A stretch of 64,000 bases of DNA, taken from positions 2,170,001 through 2,234,000 of the forward strand of contig NZ_CP089309.1 of assembly GCF_021228795.1 (NCBI RefSeq). Direction: 5' to 3'. The DNA comes from Thiocapsa bogorovii (GTDB taxonomy: Bacteria; Pseudomonadota; Gammaproteobacteria; Chromatiales; Chromatiaceae). A model generated the notes under the pieces. It made no database searches. It had not been told where the DNA came from and was given only the letters and a program-made list of their open reading frames with translations. Within the stretch, counting starts at the first letter, position 1, and every line of letters starts with the position of its first letter. Shown here in pieces: positions 26,746-36,631 of the stretch. The position numbers and the translations under genes were made by a program.

Positions 26746-27930
26746 TTATGCGACCGCAGCGGCGATCCGCTCCAGCGCCTGCTCCAGATTCGCACGGCTG
26801 GTGGCGATCGAGATGCGCGCGTAGCCGTTGAGGCCGAAGGCGGAGCCGGGCACGAGGGCCACGCCGGCCTTCTCGATCAGGTATTCCGCGAAGTCCAGGT
26901 CGTTGGCGATTCCGGGGAGCTTGTCGATCGCGCCCTGCACCTTCGGGAAGACGTAGAAGGTGCCGTCGGTCGGCAGACATTCGATGCCGGGGATCTGGTT
27001 GAGGCGTTCGACCACGAAGTCGTGGCGCTCGTGGAACGCCTTGAGCATGACGCCGATGCACTCCTGCGGGCCTTCCAAGGCGGCTTGGGCGGCGACTTGG
27101 GAGATGGAGGTCGGGTTGGAGGTGCTCTGGCCCTGCACCTTCTTCATGGCCTTGATGATCTCGGCCGGGCCGCCAGCATAGCCGATGCGCCAGCCGGTCA
27201 TGGAGTAGGCCTTGGAGACGCCGTTGAGGACCAGGCTCCGCGGGTAGAGCTCCGGGCAGGCGTTGACGATGTTGACGAAGGGCTCGGGGCTCCAGCGGAT
27301 GTGCTCGTACATGTCGTCGGTGGCAACGAGGGTGCGCGGGAACTCGCGCAGCACCTCGCCGAGCGCTTCAAGCTCCTCGCGGCTGTAGGCCATGCCGGTG
27401 GGGTTCGACGGACTGTTGATGACGACCAAGCGGGTCTTGTCGGTGAGGGCGCCCTTGAGCTGTCCGGGGGTGATCTTGAAGCGCTGATCGGCCCCGGCAT
27501 GCACAAGCCCGGGCGCGCCGCCGGCGAGCAGGACCATATCCGGATAGGAGACCCAGTAAGGCGCAGGGATAACGACCTCGTCGCCCGGATCCAGAAGCGC
27601 TTGGGCGAGGTTGAAAAAGCTCTGCTTGCCGCCGCAGGAGACCAGGATCTGGTCGTGGGCATAGTCCAGCCCGTTCTCGCGCTTGAACTTGTCGATGACG
27701 GCTTGCTTGAGCTCGGTGGTTCCGTCGACAGCGGTATATTTGGTGAAGCCGGCGCGGATCGCGGCGATCGCCGCTTCCTTGATGTGATCGGGCGTGTCGA
27801 AGTCAGGCTCACCGGCGCCAAGCCCGATGACGTCCTTGCCCGCGGCGCGCAGGGCCTTGGCGCGGGCCGTGATGGCCAGGGTGGCGGAGGGTTTGACAGC
27901 CTGAACGCGCGCGGCGAGCTTGATGGTCAT
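26746..27930 (-). CDS. aspC: Aspartate-type aminotransferase (class I PLP)
   Basis: 394 residues from ATG 27930 (MTIKLAARVQAVKPSATLAI). It is a class I PLP aminotransferase of the Igamma/AspB type, transferring amino groups between aspartate and 2-oxoglutarate. Visible landmarks are GAGEPDFDTP, the NSPSNPTG block, the PLP-lysine region SKAYSMTGWRIGY and a C-terminal RISIATS with the substrate-binding Arg. The close tRNA-Asn neighbour is probably coincidental. Confidence 0.9.
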   Translation of the reverse strand: MTIKLAARVQAVKPSATLAITARAKALRAAGKDVIGLGAGEPDFDTPDHIKEAAIAAIRAGFTKYTAVDGTTELKQAVIDKFKRENGLDYAHDQILVSCGGKQSFFNLAQALLDPGDEVVIPAPYWVSYPDMVLLAGGAPGLVHAGADQRFKITPGQLKGALTDKTRLVVINSPSNPTGMAYSREELEALGEVLREFPRTLVATDDMYEHIRWSPEPFVNIVNACPELYPRSLVLNGVSKAYSMTGWRIGYAGGPAEIIKAMKKVQGQSTSNPTSISQVAAQAALEGPQECIGVMLKAFHERHDFVVERLNQIPGIECLPTDGTFYVFPKVQGAIDKLPGIANDLDFAEYLIEKAGVALVPGSAFGLNGYARISIATSRANLEQALERIAAAVA

Positions 27931-28038
27931 CGGGTGTCTTCTCTGGGCTCTTGTGGTAGGGCGATGATAGTCGTGACTGGACATGCGGTGTCTCGCTCCC
28001 AATCATAACGAAACCGCAAACACCCGGCACGTACTCCG

Positions 28039-30048
28039 ATGTCCGAACGCCCTTTTCAACTGGTCTCGCCGTTTGCCCCCGCGGGCGATCAGCCCGAGGC
28101 GATCCGCCGCCTGGTGGAGGGCCTAAGTGACGGGGAGTCTGCGATGACCCTACTCGGCGTGACCGGCTCGGGCAAGACCTTCACGATCGCCAACGTGATA
28201 GACCGGGTGCAGCGCCCGGCCTTGGTCCTGGCGCCGAACAAGACCCTCGCGGCCCAGCTCTACGGCGAGATGAAGGAGTTCTTCCCGCACAACGCCGTGG
28301 AGTATTTCGTCTCCTATTACGACTACTACCAGCCCGAGGCCTACGTCCCTTCGACAGACACCTATATCGAGAAGGACTCCTCGATCAACGAGCACATCGA
28401 GCAGATGCGTCTCTCGGCGACCAAGGCGCTGCTGGAGCGTCCCGATGTCATCATCGTGGCGAGCGTCTCCTCCATCTACGGCTTGGGCGACCCGGACGCC
28501 TATCTTAAGATGGTGCTGCATCTGAACCGCGGCGATCTGATCGATCAACGCGCCCTGCTGCGCCGGCTCGCCGATCTGCAATACCGGCGCAACGAGATCG
28601 AGCTCTCGCGCGGCACCTACCGGGTGCGCGGCGACGTGATCGACATCTACCCGGCCGAGTCGGACGACGAGGCGCTGCGGGTCGAGCTGTTCGACGAGGA
28701 GATCGAGAACCTATCGCTCTTCGACCCGCTCACCGGCGAGCAGCTGCGCAAGGTCCCGCGCTATACGGTCTTCCCGAAGACGCACTACGCCACGCCGCGC
28801 GAGACCATCCTGAACGCGGTCGAGCAGATCAAGGTCGAGCTGAAGGACCGGCTGACCTGGCTGCGGGACAACGACAAGCTGGTCGAGGCCCAGCGCCTGG
28901 AGCAGCGCACCCTGTTCGATCTGGAGATGATGCTCGAGGTCGGCTACTGCTCCGGGGTCGAGAACTACAGCCGCTATCTCTCCGGACGCGGACCCGGCGA
29001 GCCGCCGCCGACGCTGTACGACTATCTGCCGGCGGATGCCATCGTCGTTATCGACGAGAGTCATGTCACCGTTCCCCAGCTCGGCGGCATGTACAAGGGC
29101 GACCGCTCGCGCAAGGAGAACCTGGTCGACTACGGCTTCCGGCTGCCCTCCGCGCTCGACAATCGCCCGCTGCGATTCGAGGAGTTCCAGGCCCGCCAAC
29201 CCCAGACCATCTATGTTTCGGCCACCCCGCGCGACTATGAGATCCAGCACTCGGGCGCCGTCGTCGAGCAGGTGGTCCGACCGACCGGCCTAGTGGACCC
29301 GGAGGTCGAGGTCCGTCCCGCGCTGACCCAGGTCGACGATCTGCTCTCCGAGATCGGACTGCGGGTCGCCGCCGGCGAGCGGGTTCTGGTCACGACGCTC
29401 ACCAAGCGCATGGCCGAGGATCTGACGGAGTATCTCAACGAGCACGGGGTGAAGGTCCGCTATCTGCACTCGGACATCGACACGGTCGAGCGCGTCGAGA
29501 TCATCCGCGACCTGCGCCTGGGCGAGTTCGACGTCTTGGTCGGGATCAATCTGCTGCGCGAGGGGCTCGACATGCCGGAGGTCTCGCTGGTGGCCATCCT
29601 GGACGCGGACAAGGAGGGCTTCCTGCGCTCGGAGGGCTCCTTGATCCAGACCATCGGGCGCGCCGCGCGCAACGCCAACGGCAAGGCGATCCTCTATGCC
29701 GATCGCGTCACCGGCTCCATGCGCCGTGCCATCGACGAGACCGAGCGGCGCCGCTCCAAGCAGATCCTTCACAACACCGCCGAGGGCATCACGCCTCAGA
29801 CCATCCGCAAGGCGGTCGCCGACATCATGGAGGGCGCCATCCCGGGCGCGCCCATGAAGGCACGCAACTATGCCAAGGTTGCCGAGGAGATCATCGAATA
29901 CGCCACCCTGACGCCGCAGCAGATGTCCAAGAAGCTCAAAGCGCTGGAAAAGACCATGTACCAGCACGCGAAGAACCTCGAGTTCGAGCAGGCCGCCGCC
30001 GTCCGGGATAAGATCAAAGAGTTGCAGGGACGCGGGCTTGCGGCCTGA
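28039..30048 (+). CDS. uvrB: Excinuclease ABC subunit B
   Basis: 669 residues, the normal UvrB length. It is the damage-verifying helicase of nucleotide excision repair. Motifs: Walker A GVTGSGKT at about 40-47, the beta-hairpin region with [16 protein letters not shown], the helicase motif [18 protein letters not shown], and the C-terminal UVR domain ([15 protein letters not shown]) that binds UvrC. It is divergent from the aminotransferase gene, sharing a gap of about 110 bp. Confidence 0.98.
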   Translation: MSERPFQLVSPFAPAGDQPEAIRRLVEGLSDGESAMTLLGVTGSGKTFTIANVIDRVQRPALVLAPNKTLAAQLYGEMKEFFPHNAVEYFVSYYDYYQPEAYVPSTDTYIEKDSSINEHIEQMRLSATKALLERPDVIIVASVSSIYGLGDPDAYLKMVLHLNRGDLIDQRALLRRLADLQYRRNEIELSRGTYRVRGDVIDIYPAESDDEALRVELFDEEIENLSLFDPLTGEQLRKVPRYTVFPKTHYATPRETILNAVEQIKVELKDRLTWLRDNDKLVEAQRLEQRTLFDLEMMLEVGYCSGVENYSRYLSGRGPGEPPPTLYDYLPADAIVVIDESHVTVPQLGGMYKGDRSRKENLVDYGFRLPSALDNRPLRFEEFQARQPQTIYVSATPRDYEIQHSGAVVEQVVRPTGLVDPEVEVRPALTQVDDLLSEIGLRVAAGERVLVTTLTKRMAEDLTEYLNEHGVKVRYLHSDIDTVERVEIIRDLRLGEFDVLVGINLLREGLDMPEVSLVAILDADKEGFLRSEGSLIQTIGRAARNANGKAILYADRVTGSMRRAIDETERRRSKQILHNTAEGITPQTIRKAVADIMEGAIPGAPMKARNYAKVAEEIIEYATLTPQQMSKKLKALEKTMYQHAKNLEFEQAAAVRDKIKELQGRGLAA

Positions 30049-30169
30049 GGTTTTTCGGCTCGAGTCCGAGCGCGGTAGCTCGATCCGGCGACGCACTTCA
30101 TGTTGAGAGACACCTACGCCGAAAACCGATCGATACGCTGCCGACATCGTCGCTTGGTCCGATCAGGCA

Positions 30170-30433
30170 TCAACCGCCACGCCCCGGCAGAACAATCGGT
30201 CCCGGTACCGAGACCGCGGGGCTCGGCGAATCGGTGACCGGATCCACCGGCTTGCGCCGAGGACGGACCACGCGAGAGCGACGCCGCGGACGTTGTGGCC
30301 GCACGCGCGTGCGCCGCAGCCGTGCATCCGCCTCGTCGGGAGCATGCTCGAAGACGGCGCACACAAGGCTCAGGATCACGAAGATCCCGGAAAGGCACAG
30401 CAGGATGACGAAGAGGTCAGTAAGGGTGTTCAT
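30170..30433 (-). CDS. Small single-pass membrane protein, unknown
   Basis: 87 residues from ATG 30433, with a GGAG site 7 bp upstream. One TM helix (LFVILLCLSGIFVILSLVCAVF) is followed by an acidic patch, a very basic Arg-rich stretch (RLRRTRVRPQRPRRRSR) and a Pro-rich tail. I do not recognise a family. It lies alone between uvrB and the heme oxygenase gene, on the opposite strand to both. Confidence 0.55.
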   Translation of the reverse strand: MNTLTDLFVILLCLSGIFVILSLVCAVFEHAPDEADARLRRTRVRPQRPRRRSRVVRPRRKPVDPVTDSPSPAVSVPGPIVLPGRGG

Positions 30434-30644
30434 CGTCGGCTCCGCAGGGTTTGCACTGGACGGAACCACAGCATGCCGCGGTGGGTGGCTCAAAACGTGA
30501 GCCCGCGACCCCGGATACTCGACCGTTCGTCGGTCGAGCACCGTCGGTCTATCGTGCCGCACGACGGACCGGTCTTTTTCAGGGATGACGAGGACGGGTG
30601 TTAGACTTGCCGCGAGCGCAGAGCGCAGCGAGCCCGAAGACCCC

Positions 30645-31352
30645 ATGCAAGACATTCAAGACACGTCCCGACCGGCGACCTCCGAGCGACTGGCGGTTGT
30701 CCTGCGCCGCGCGACGGCCGAGACACATGAGGCGGTCGAACGCTTGCCCCTGATGACCCGACTCACGTCGCCGACGGTCACCCGCGAAGACTATCTCAAG
30801 TATCTGCATGCCTTGGCCGATGTCTACGCGGCCCTGGAGGACGGCCTGCTCGACGCGCTGGACGAGGAAATCCGCAACGATCTGGGGGTTCGACGCAAGT
30901 TGCCGGCGATCCTCAAGGATCTTGCTGAGCAGGGCCAGCCGCACGTGCTGCGCACCTCGGCCCAGCTCGCCCCGAGCGGGGCAGCTGCCGCGCTGGGCGG
31001 CCTCTATGTGCTGGAGGGTGCAACGCTCGGCGGTCGGGTGATCGCGAAACACCTGCGCCGCTGTCTTGGCCCGGTGCTGGGCTCCGCCGGTTTCCTAGAC
31101 TTTCACGGCAAGCAGTCCGCGGCGGCCTGGAAACGCTTTGCGAACATCCTCGACAGCCTTCCCGTCCACGGTCGCATGGATCCGTCCGAGGTGATCGCAG
31201 GCGCACTTGCGACCTTTACGGCGATTCATCGGATGCTCGAAAGCCCAGGCGCATGGAGCGCACCCGCACGGGCAGATCCGTCTCCCGTCGGATTGCCGTG
31301 CCGGAGGCGGAGACACCTGAGGGACTCGGTTCCACCCACCAACGAGGATTGA
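30645..31352 (+). CDS. Biliverdin-producing heme oxygenase
   Basis: 235 residues from ATG 30645 (MQDIQDTSRPATSE); an earlier in-frame start at 30585 lacks support. The helical heme-oxygenase fold is indicated by RRATAETHEAVERLP (containing the proximal His), the LYVLEGATLGGRVIAKHL block with the glycine-rich distal helix, and FAN.LD. The enzyme cleaves heme to biliverdin, CO and iron. In phototrophs such enzymes often supply bacteriophytochromes, but none is in this window. The final 25 residues are basic and atypical. The stop overlaps mtgA by one base (TGATG). Confidence 0.85.
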   Translation: MQDIQDTSRPATSERLAVVLRRATAETHEAVERLPLMTRLTSPTVTREDYLKYLHALADVYAALEDGLLDALDEEIRNDLGVRRKLPAILKDLAEQGQPHVLRTSAQLAPSGAAAALGGLYVLEGATLGGRVIAKHLRRCLGPVLGSAGFLDFHGKQSAAAWKRFANILDSLPVHGRMDPSEVIAGALATFTAIHRMLESPGAWSAPARADPSPVGLPCRRRRHLRDSVPPTNED

Positions 31353-32182
31353 TGAAGGACGACAAGCAAGGGTCGGAAACGCTCGGAGTGGATCGCGGGA
31401 TCGAGGCTGGACACTATGCGGCGCCGGGCGAGCCGTTGTCGCAAACCCGCGTCTTTCACATCCGATCCATCGGCCATGACCGACATCCGCTGACCCGCGT
31501 CGGTCGCTTTCTGCTCAGAGCGTTGGGCAATCTGGCGCTGCTCTCGATCGCGCTGGTCTTGACGCTACGCTGGGTCGACCCGCCCGCATCCGCCTTCATG
31601 CTGCGGCACGCCTTTAACCTCTGGCGACTCGACCAATCGCCGCCCTACTATCATCAGACCTGGGTACCCTGGGATCGGATCTCGCTGCCGACTCGCCTGG
31701 CGGCCATCGCCGGCGAAGACCAGCGTTTTCCGAGCCATCGGGGTTTCGACCTGATCGAGATTCGCCTGGCTTGGGCCGACTATAAAAACGGCGGACGCCT
31801 GCGCGGAGCCAGCACCATTACGCAACAGGCGGCCAAGAACCTCTTCCTCTGGCCGCGTTCGGATCTGCCGCGCAAGCTGCTCGAGGCCTGGTTCACGCTG
31901 CTGATGGAGCTCCTGTGGCCGAAGGAGCGCATCCTCGAGGTCTATCTGAACATCGTGCAGTTCAGCCCCAACACCTACGGTATCGGCGCGGCCAGCCTGC
32001 GCTATTTCGATCGACCGGCGAGCGAGCTGACCATGCGCGAAGCCTCGCTGCTGATCGGCGTGCTGCCTGCGCCCGGACATTATCGTCTGGACAAGCCCTC
32101 GGAACGTTTGGAGCGACGCGCGGCCTGGATCAGCGATCAGGCGAGCCGACTGGGTGGCATCCGTTACCTGGACCAGCTTTAA
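31352..32182 (+). CDS. mtgA: Monofunctional peptidoglycan glycosyltransferase
   Basis: 276 residues from ATG 31352 with a GAGG site. One N-terminal TM anchor (LALLSIALVLTLRW at about 55-70) precedes a GT51 domain with the catalytic EDQRFPSHRGFD, the RGASTITQQAAKNLFLW block and YLNIVQFSPNTYGIGAAS. It polymerises lipid II into glycan strands on the periplasmic side. The one-base overlap with the heme oxygenase stop indicates cotranscription, although no functional link is obvious. Confidence 0.93.
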   Translation: MKDDKQGSETLGVDRGIEAGHYAAPGEPLSQTRVFHIRSIGHDRHPLTRVGRFLLRALGNLALLSIALVLTLRWVDPPASAFMLRHAFNLWRLDQSPPYYHQTWVPWDRISLPTRLAAIAGEDQRFPSHRGFDLIEIRLAWADYKNGGRLRGASTITQQAAKNLFLWPRSDLPRKLLEAWFTLLMELLWPKERILEVYLNIVQFSPNTYGIGAASLRYFDRPASELTMREASLLIGVLPAPGHYRLDKPSERLERRAAWISDQASRLGGIRYLDQL

Positions 32183-32211
32183 CGCCGGATTTCGGGTTTC
32201 CGGATCCGGGG

Positions 32212-33264
32212 TCAAAGGCCGCGGCGGCGCGCGACGGCATCCGCAAGCTCCTGCAGCATCGGCACCGTATCGTCCCAGCCGATACAGGCATCGGTGACGC
32301 TTTGACCGAAGACCATACCGTCGCTCGAGGCTAGGTCTTGCCGTCCCCCGACCAGGTGACTCTCGATCATGACGCCCATGATGCCGCGATCCCCGCGCGC
32401 GATCTGACCGGCGACGTCCTGGCAGACCCGCACCTGTTTTTCGGGGCGCTTGCGGCTGTTGGCGTGGCTGAAGTCAATCATGATCTTTGGCGTCAGACCG
32501 GACTCGATGATCTGCTCCGCGGCGATGCTCACGCTCTCCGTATCGTAGTTCGGCCGTTGGCCGCCGCGCAGGATGATGTGGGTGTCGACGTTCCCTGTGG
32601 TGCTGAAGATCGCAGACTGACCCTCCTTGGTGACCGACATGAAGACGTGCGGACGCGCCGCGGCGTGAATGGCATCGATCGCGACCTTGACATCCCCGTT
32701 GGTGGCGTTCTTGAAACCCACCGGGCAGGACAGACCGGAGGCCAGCTCGCGATGGCCCTGGCTCTCGGTCGTACGCGCACCGATGGCGCCCCAGCTCACC
32801 AGGTCGGCGATATATTGCGGGCTGATAAGATCGAGGAATTCGGTCCCGGCTGGGATCTGCATACTGTTGAGGTCCAGCAGGAGCTTGCGCGCAATGCCGA
32901 GCCCCTGGTTGATCTCGAAGCTGCCATCCAGGTTCGGATCGTTGATCAGGCCCTTCCAGCCGACCGTGGTCCGTGGTTTCTCGAAATAGACACGCATGAC
33001 AATCAGCAGGCGATCGCTCAGCGCGTCGCGGACGCCATGGAGACGCGCGGCATACTCGAGCGCGGCACGGGGATCGTGAACCGAGCATGGACCCGCAACG
33101 ACCAGCAGGCGATCGTCCCGACCGTGGAGGATCTGCTGAATGGCGTGGCGCGTGGAATAGACGGTCTGCGCAGCCGCCTCCGAGATCGGGAATTCCCGGT
33201 GCAACGCGCTCGGGGAGCGGACTTCTTTGATTTCGCGGATGCGCAGATCGTCGGTCTTTTGCAT
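32212..33264 (-). CDS. aroG: 3-deoxy-7-phosphoheptulonate (DAHP) synthase, class I
   Basis: 350 residues, the full length of AroF/G/H enzymes. It condenses phosphoenolpyruvate and erythrose 4-phosphate in the first step of the shikimate pathway. Landmarks are VAGPCSVHDP, RVYFEKPRTTVGWKGLINDP, GARTTESQGHRELASGLSCPVGFKN and the C-terminal MIDFSHANS. The feedback-inhibition class cannot be told by eye. It is convergent with mtgA. Confidence 0.95.
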   Translation of the reverse strand: MQKTDDLRIREIKEVRSPSALHREFPISEAAAQTVYSTRHAIQQILHGRDDRLLVVAGPCSVHDPRAALEYAARLHGVRDALSDRLLIVMRVYFEKPRTTVGWKGLINDPNLDGSFEINQGLGIARKLLLDLNSMQIPAGTEFLDLISPQYIADLVSWGAIGARTTESQGHRELASGLSCPVGFKNATNGDVKVAIDAIHAAARPHVFMSVTKEGQSAIFSTTGNVDTHIILRGGQRPNYDTESVSIAAEQIIESGLTPKIMIDFSHANSRKRPEKQVRVCQDVAGQIARGDRGIMGVMIESHLVGGRQDLASSDGMVFGQSVTDACIGWDDTVPMLQELADAVARRRGL

Positions 33265-33445
33265 GGTCTGGGGTTACAACGACGTCGAAAGCCGTTGAGT
33301 ATAGCCCAATCGTCCCGGTCTCCTCTCCTCGATGCTCGGGCACAGCCCGCGCCACGCGCCGGCACAGGGCGTTATGGGGGCGTGATCGCGAGCCTGCAGA
33401 GCGACGCCGCGGACTTGTGGCGTCGTTCATGATATCGGCCGGTAG

Positions 33446-33515
33446 GGTGGACGAGTGCGAGCGAAGTCCACCGAACCCGGCGCCGGCGCTGGTAGACTGC
33501 GCTCCGCCGTCCACC
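33446..33515. repeat. Two inverted copies of a short palindromic repeat
   Basis: The unit GGTGGAC-N13-GTCCACC at 33446-33472 recurs, diverged and in reverse orientation, at 33491-33515 (ggtagac...gtccacc). Similar GTGGAC palindromes are scattered in intergenic DNA of many proteobacteria. The 33265-33585 gap holds no gene I can support. Confidence 0.5.
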
Positions 33516-33585
33516 CCGCGCAACGTCATCGCGGTGGCCGGCGTGACGAGCACCGCCCGCGCTCGTGACCGCCCCTCCGCTCAGG

Positions 33586-33694
33586 TCACCGGTAGCCATC
33601 GTGCAGCAGTTGCACGACGGCGAACGGACAGGTATCCGGAAGATCGGCAGGATTCAAGTCCATCTCGAGCGCCGCATGCTGGCGAGCGTTAGCA
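33586..33694 (-). pseudogene. Remnant of a DUF29-family gene (C-terminal end)
   Basis: The minus strand encodes HAALEMDLNPADLPDTCPF followed by AVVQLLHDGYR and a stop, which matches the usual end of DUF29 proteins (LPxxCPxxxxQLLDxxF). No complete upstream part exists, because the histidine phosphatase begins immediately. DUF29 is common in Chromatiaceae and cyanobacteria. Only the tail survives. Confidence 0.5.
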
Positions 33695-34294
33695 CTAACA
33701 CAGCGTCCGCGCGTTGACCCACTCGATGCTCGGACCGAGACGCCCGTGACGGACCCGCACGAGCCCGGCGTAGTCGATCCTGATGCGATACCAGCGGCGC
33801 GCATCGGCACCGAGCAGATGCCCGACCAGCGCCCGCATCACACCGGCATGGCAGACGATCAGCAGCCGGCGACCCGGATAGGCGGCCAAATGACGGGCGT
33901 AGGCATCCGCAACGCGCGCGAGCAGGCGCTCCAAGGGCTCGGCGCCGGGCGGGCGCTCGCCAACGGGATCCCGATAGAAGGCGGCGAAGCGCTCGGGCTC
34001 CTCCTCGGCAACCGCGCTGCGGGCACGCCCCTCCCAGGCGCCCATACCGACCTCGATCAGGCTCGGGTCGACGACCAGCGGCAATCCGTATCGCCCGGCG
34101 AGATCCGCGGCAAAGACACGGCAGCGCGACATCGGCGAGCTGATGACCTGATCCCAAGGCGCCGCCTCGCCGAGCGCCTCGGCCATCTGCGACCAGCCCG
34201 CCGGGCTGAGCGGATCGTCGGTCCCGTTGCCGCGATAGCGCGGACCGCCGACGGGCTCGCCGTGACGGATCAGATCGACCAGGATCTCGGACAT
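33695..34294 (-). CDS. Histidine phosphatase family protein (CobC/phosphoglycerate-mutase-like)
   Basis: 199 residues from ATG 34294 (MSEILVDLIRHGEPVG); in-frame Met codons further upstream add a low-complexity leader. Catalytic landmarks are the LIRHGEP phosphohistidine motif, a second Arg in SSPMSRCR, GAWEGR with the acid, and the C-terminal CHAGVMR. It could be an alpha-ribazole phosphatase (CobC) or a general sugar phosphatase. The CbiX-like gene is too far away to decide. Confidence 0.85.
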   Translation of the reverse strand: MSEILVDLIRHGEPVGGPRYRGNGTDDPLSPAGWSQMAEALGEAAPWDQVISSPMSRCRVFAADLAGRYGLPLVVDPSLIEVGMGAWEGRARSAVAEEEPERFAAFYRDPVGERPPGAEPLERLLARVADAYARHLAAYPGRRLLIVCHAGVMRALVGHLLGADARRWYRIRIDYAGLVRVRHGRLGPSIEWVNARTLC

Positions 34295-34420
34295 GGGCAG
34301 GCTCGCTTTGGTGGACCGCATCGATGGCTCAGACTCGGCCTTGGGTTCGGCCTCGGGCAGACGTAGCAGTCGGAGAGGCAAGGCGCTAGAGTGTAGCGGA
34401 TATCAACCAGGGCAGACCTT

Positions 34421-34723
34421 ATGAAGAACAAGATCTACGAGGGCATCGACAAGCAGCAGGGCGGCGCCATGACACCGACCGCCAACATCATCCGAGACGC
34501 CTGGGTGTTCGGCATCATCCCCGAGGAGCAAACCTGCGCGGGCTGGACCATTCAGGGCATCGAGGACCTCTACGACAAGGTCACGGAGGCATGGCACCCC
34601 TACGGACATCTCGTCTCCAGACTCCCGCCCGAGTTGCGCGAACGACATGAGCGGATCTATTCGGCGGCGATCGAGAAGGCACGTGCAGCCGGCTGGGATC
34701 CGGAGCTCGGCGACAGCGACTGA
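34421..34723 (+). CDS. Conserved hypothetical protein
   Basis: 100 residues, soluble, with no signal or TM segment. It contains one Cys (EEQTCAGWTIQGIEDLYDKV) and many aromatic residues, and ends in an acidic tail. I do not recognise the family. The next gene starts 42 bp downstream in the same direction, so the two probably form a small operon. Confidence 0.65.
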   Translation: MKNKIYEGIDKQQGGAMTPTANIIRDAWVFGIIPEEQTCAGWTIQGIEDLYDKVTEAWHPYGHLVSRLPPELRERHERIYSAAIEKARAAGWDPELGDSD

Positions 34724-34765
34724 GTCAGCACCGTTTCCAGTGGCGGCCCATCGACATCCGGATCC

Positions 34766-35236
34766 ATGGGACATTTCGACATGGCCGACTACTTGATGCA
34801 CGAGACCTTCTTTCGACCCGACGAGGCACATGCGTACGAGCAGACGCGGATCCCGGCAGCGCTTTACAACGGGATGCAGCTGCTCCTGCGACGCAGCGCT
34901 GGAAAAGCCGTCTTCATCCCGATCCGCTCCATGCAATATCAGGCCGTGGTCGATCGCGAGGAGGTCGTCTTCGTGGACAGCCACGGCGGTTATGCCTACC
35001 AGGACGGCGAAGGCGGTCGCCTGATCCGTATCGCCTGGCGACCGGCGGTCGGACGGGAGTCCATTTCGGACCCCGTCGATTGTGAGGTCGTCTACTATTA
35101 CAAGGATCTAAAGGAGACACAGACCCGGCTGCTCGGCGAGATCCATATGGCGATCAAACAGATGCTCGAGCGCCAGCGAACCACGGGAGAACCGACGCAG
35201 ACCCCGCGGGTCTTAGCGTTTAGGCGCCCCGCCTAG
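34766..35236 (+). CDS. Conserved hypothetical protein
   Basis: 156 residues, soluble. The first 60 residues include YEQTRIPAALYNGMQLLLRRSAGKAVFIPIRSMQYQAVVD, and the middle section is strongly beta (DREEVVFVDSHGGYAYQDGE). A second Met six codons in (MADYLMHETFF) is an alternative start. I do not recognise the family. It follows the 100-residue gene in what is likely a two-gene unit ahead of the bacteriohemerythrin. Confidence 0.7.
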   Translation: MGHFDMADYLMHETFFRPDEAHAYEQTRIPAALYNGMQLLLRRSAGKAVFIPIRSMQYQAVVDREEVVFVDSHGGYAYQDGEGGRLIRIAWRPAVGRESISDPVDCEVVYYYKDLKETQTRLLGEIHMAIKQMLERQRTTGEPTQTPRVLAFRRPA

Positions 35237-35400
35237 TTACCGGTGCTTGGCCGAGGACAAGCTCCGACCCGCCGGCACGACAACAACAAGATGTCCCTTG
35301 GTCTCGACGACACAGCGGACCCTGCGCCCGACCCATCCCGGGAGGGCGAGACCTTTCGGCGCCCGCAGGCTGCGGCGCCGGCTGGACGACGGAGGACCCG

Positions 35401-35901
35401 ATGACAAGGCTTTTGGCTTGGCACGACGAATGGTCACTCAACATCGAGAGCCTGGATGCAGAGCATCGTGGGCTCATCGAGCTCCTCGCGGATATCTGTC
35501 ACCGTTTCGGTCCCGAGGCGTCCCCGCGACGCTCCGGCGACGCCTCCGCCCTCATTGATGCCCTGACCGACCTCGGCGAGGCCGCGCGGGAGCACTTCAA
35601 ACGCGAAGAGGACATGATGCATGCAGTCGGCTACGAGGACATGGCCGAGCACCGCACAGAGCACGCGCTCTTGATGGCCGAGTACACCGATCAGCTACGC
35701 CACTGGCGTGCCGAAGGGATCGACGTCTTCGACGAGGAGGCGCAGAACAACGCGCGCGACTGGATCCTGGACCACATTCTGGGCGCGGATCGCGATTTCG
35801 CGAAGGCATTTCACGAGATTGAAGGCCACTTGCCCGCTCCGGGCCACCCCCATGACGTGGCGGAGCAGTCCCGCCTCAACGCGGCCCGAAGATATCCTTG
35901 A
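35401..35901 (+). CDS. Bacteriohemerythrin
   Basis: 166 residues with all iron-ligand positions of the hemerythrin four-helix bundle: His in LAWHDEW, DAEHRGL, HFKREEDMM, EHRTEHALL and WILDHILGADRD. It binds O2 at a di-iron site and may store, sense or scavenge oxygen, useful beside anaerobic metabolism. A ggagg site precedes ATG 35401. The last 26 nt overlap the convergent sdhB end. Confidence 0.93.
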   Translation: MTRLLAWHDEWSLNIESLDAEHRGLIELLADICHRFGPEASPRRSGDASALIDALTDLGEAAREHFKREEDMMHAVGYEDMAEHRTEHALLMAEYTDQLRHWRAEGIDVFDEEAQNNARDWILDHILGADRDFAKAFHEIEGHLPAPGHPHDVAEQSRLNAARRYP

Positions 35902-36631
35902 GCAACTGCACCGTGGTCTGACGCCCAAGCTCGCCGATCGCCGTCGTCAAGGGGATCTCCTTGGGGCAGACCCGGACGCAATTCTGCGCATTGCCGCAAT
36001 CGCTCAACCCACCATCGGCCATGATGGCGTGCAGGCGTTCCGTCTTGTCGTAACGCCCGGTCGGATGGGCGTTCATCAGGCGGACCTGGGCCAGCGGCGC
36101 CGGACCGAGAAAGTCCGAATCCGTCCCAAACTGCGGACAGGCGGCCATGCAGCAGCCGCAGGACATGCAGCGGCTGTAGAGATAGTTCGCCGCCCACTCG
36201 CTCGGTCCGATGCGCGGGGCGCCTTCGTGCGTGTCCCAGACGCCGTCGATCTTGATCCACGCCTTGACCTGCTTGAGACCCTGATCGATCCGACGGCGAT
36301 CGACCAACAGATCGCGCACGACCGGAAACTTCGGCAACGGCTCCAGCCGGATCGGCTGCTCCAGCTCGGCGACCAGAGCCGAGCAGGATGGTCGCGGCAC
36401 GCCGTTGATCAGCAAGGCGCAGGCGCCGCACACCTCTTCCATGCAGTTGTGCTCCCACACGACCGGATCGACCCGCTGGCCCGAGACCGTGACCGGATTC
36501 TCCCGCAACGCCATCAGCAGCGAGACGATGTTGTGGTCCGAACGCCCAGGGATCGCAAACTCCTGCCAATAGGGCGCGCTGTCGGGTCGGTCCTGACGAC
36601 GGATACGCAAATGGATCGGCTGCTCGGTCAT
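35876..36631 (-). CDS. sdhB: Succinate dehydrogenase/fumarate reductase iron-sulfur subunit
   Basis: 251 residues from ATG 36631. The N-terminal [2Fe-2S] domain has CMEEVCGACALLINGVPRPSC. The C-terminal ferredoxin domain has CMSCGCCMAACP and CVRVCPKEIP for the [4Fe-4S] and [3Fe-4S] clusters. It carries electrons between the flavin subunit and the membrane. The start overlaps the sdhA stop (ATGA). Direction (oxidase or fumarate reductase) cannot be decided from sequence by eye. Confidence 0.95.
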   Translation of the reverse strand: MTEQPIHLRIRRQDRPDSAPYWQEFAIPGRSDHNIVSLLMALRENPVTVSGQRVDPVVWEHNCMEEVCGACALLINGVPRPSCSALVAELEQPIRLEPLPKFPVVRDLLVDRRRIDQGLKQVKAWIKIDGVWDTHEGAPRIGPSEWAANYLYSRCMSCGCCMAACPQFGTDSDFLGPAPLAQVRLMNAHPTGRYDKTERLHAIMADGGLSDCGNAQNCVRVCPKEIPLTTAIGELGRQTTVQLLKDIFGPR

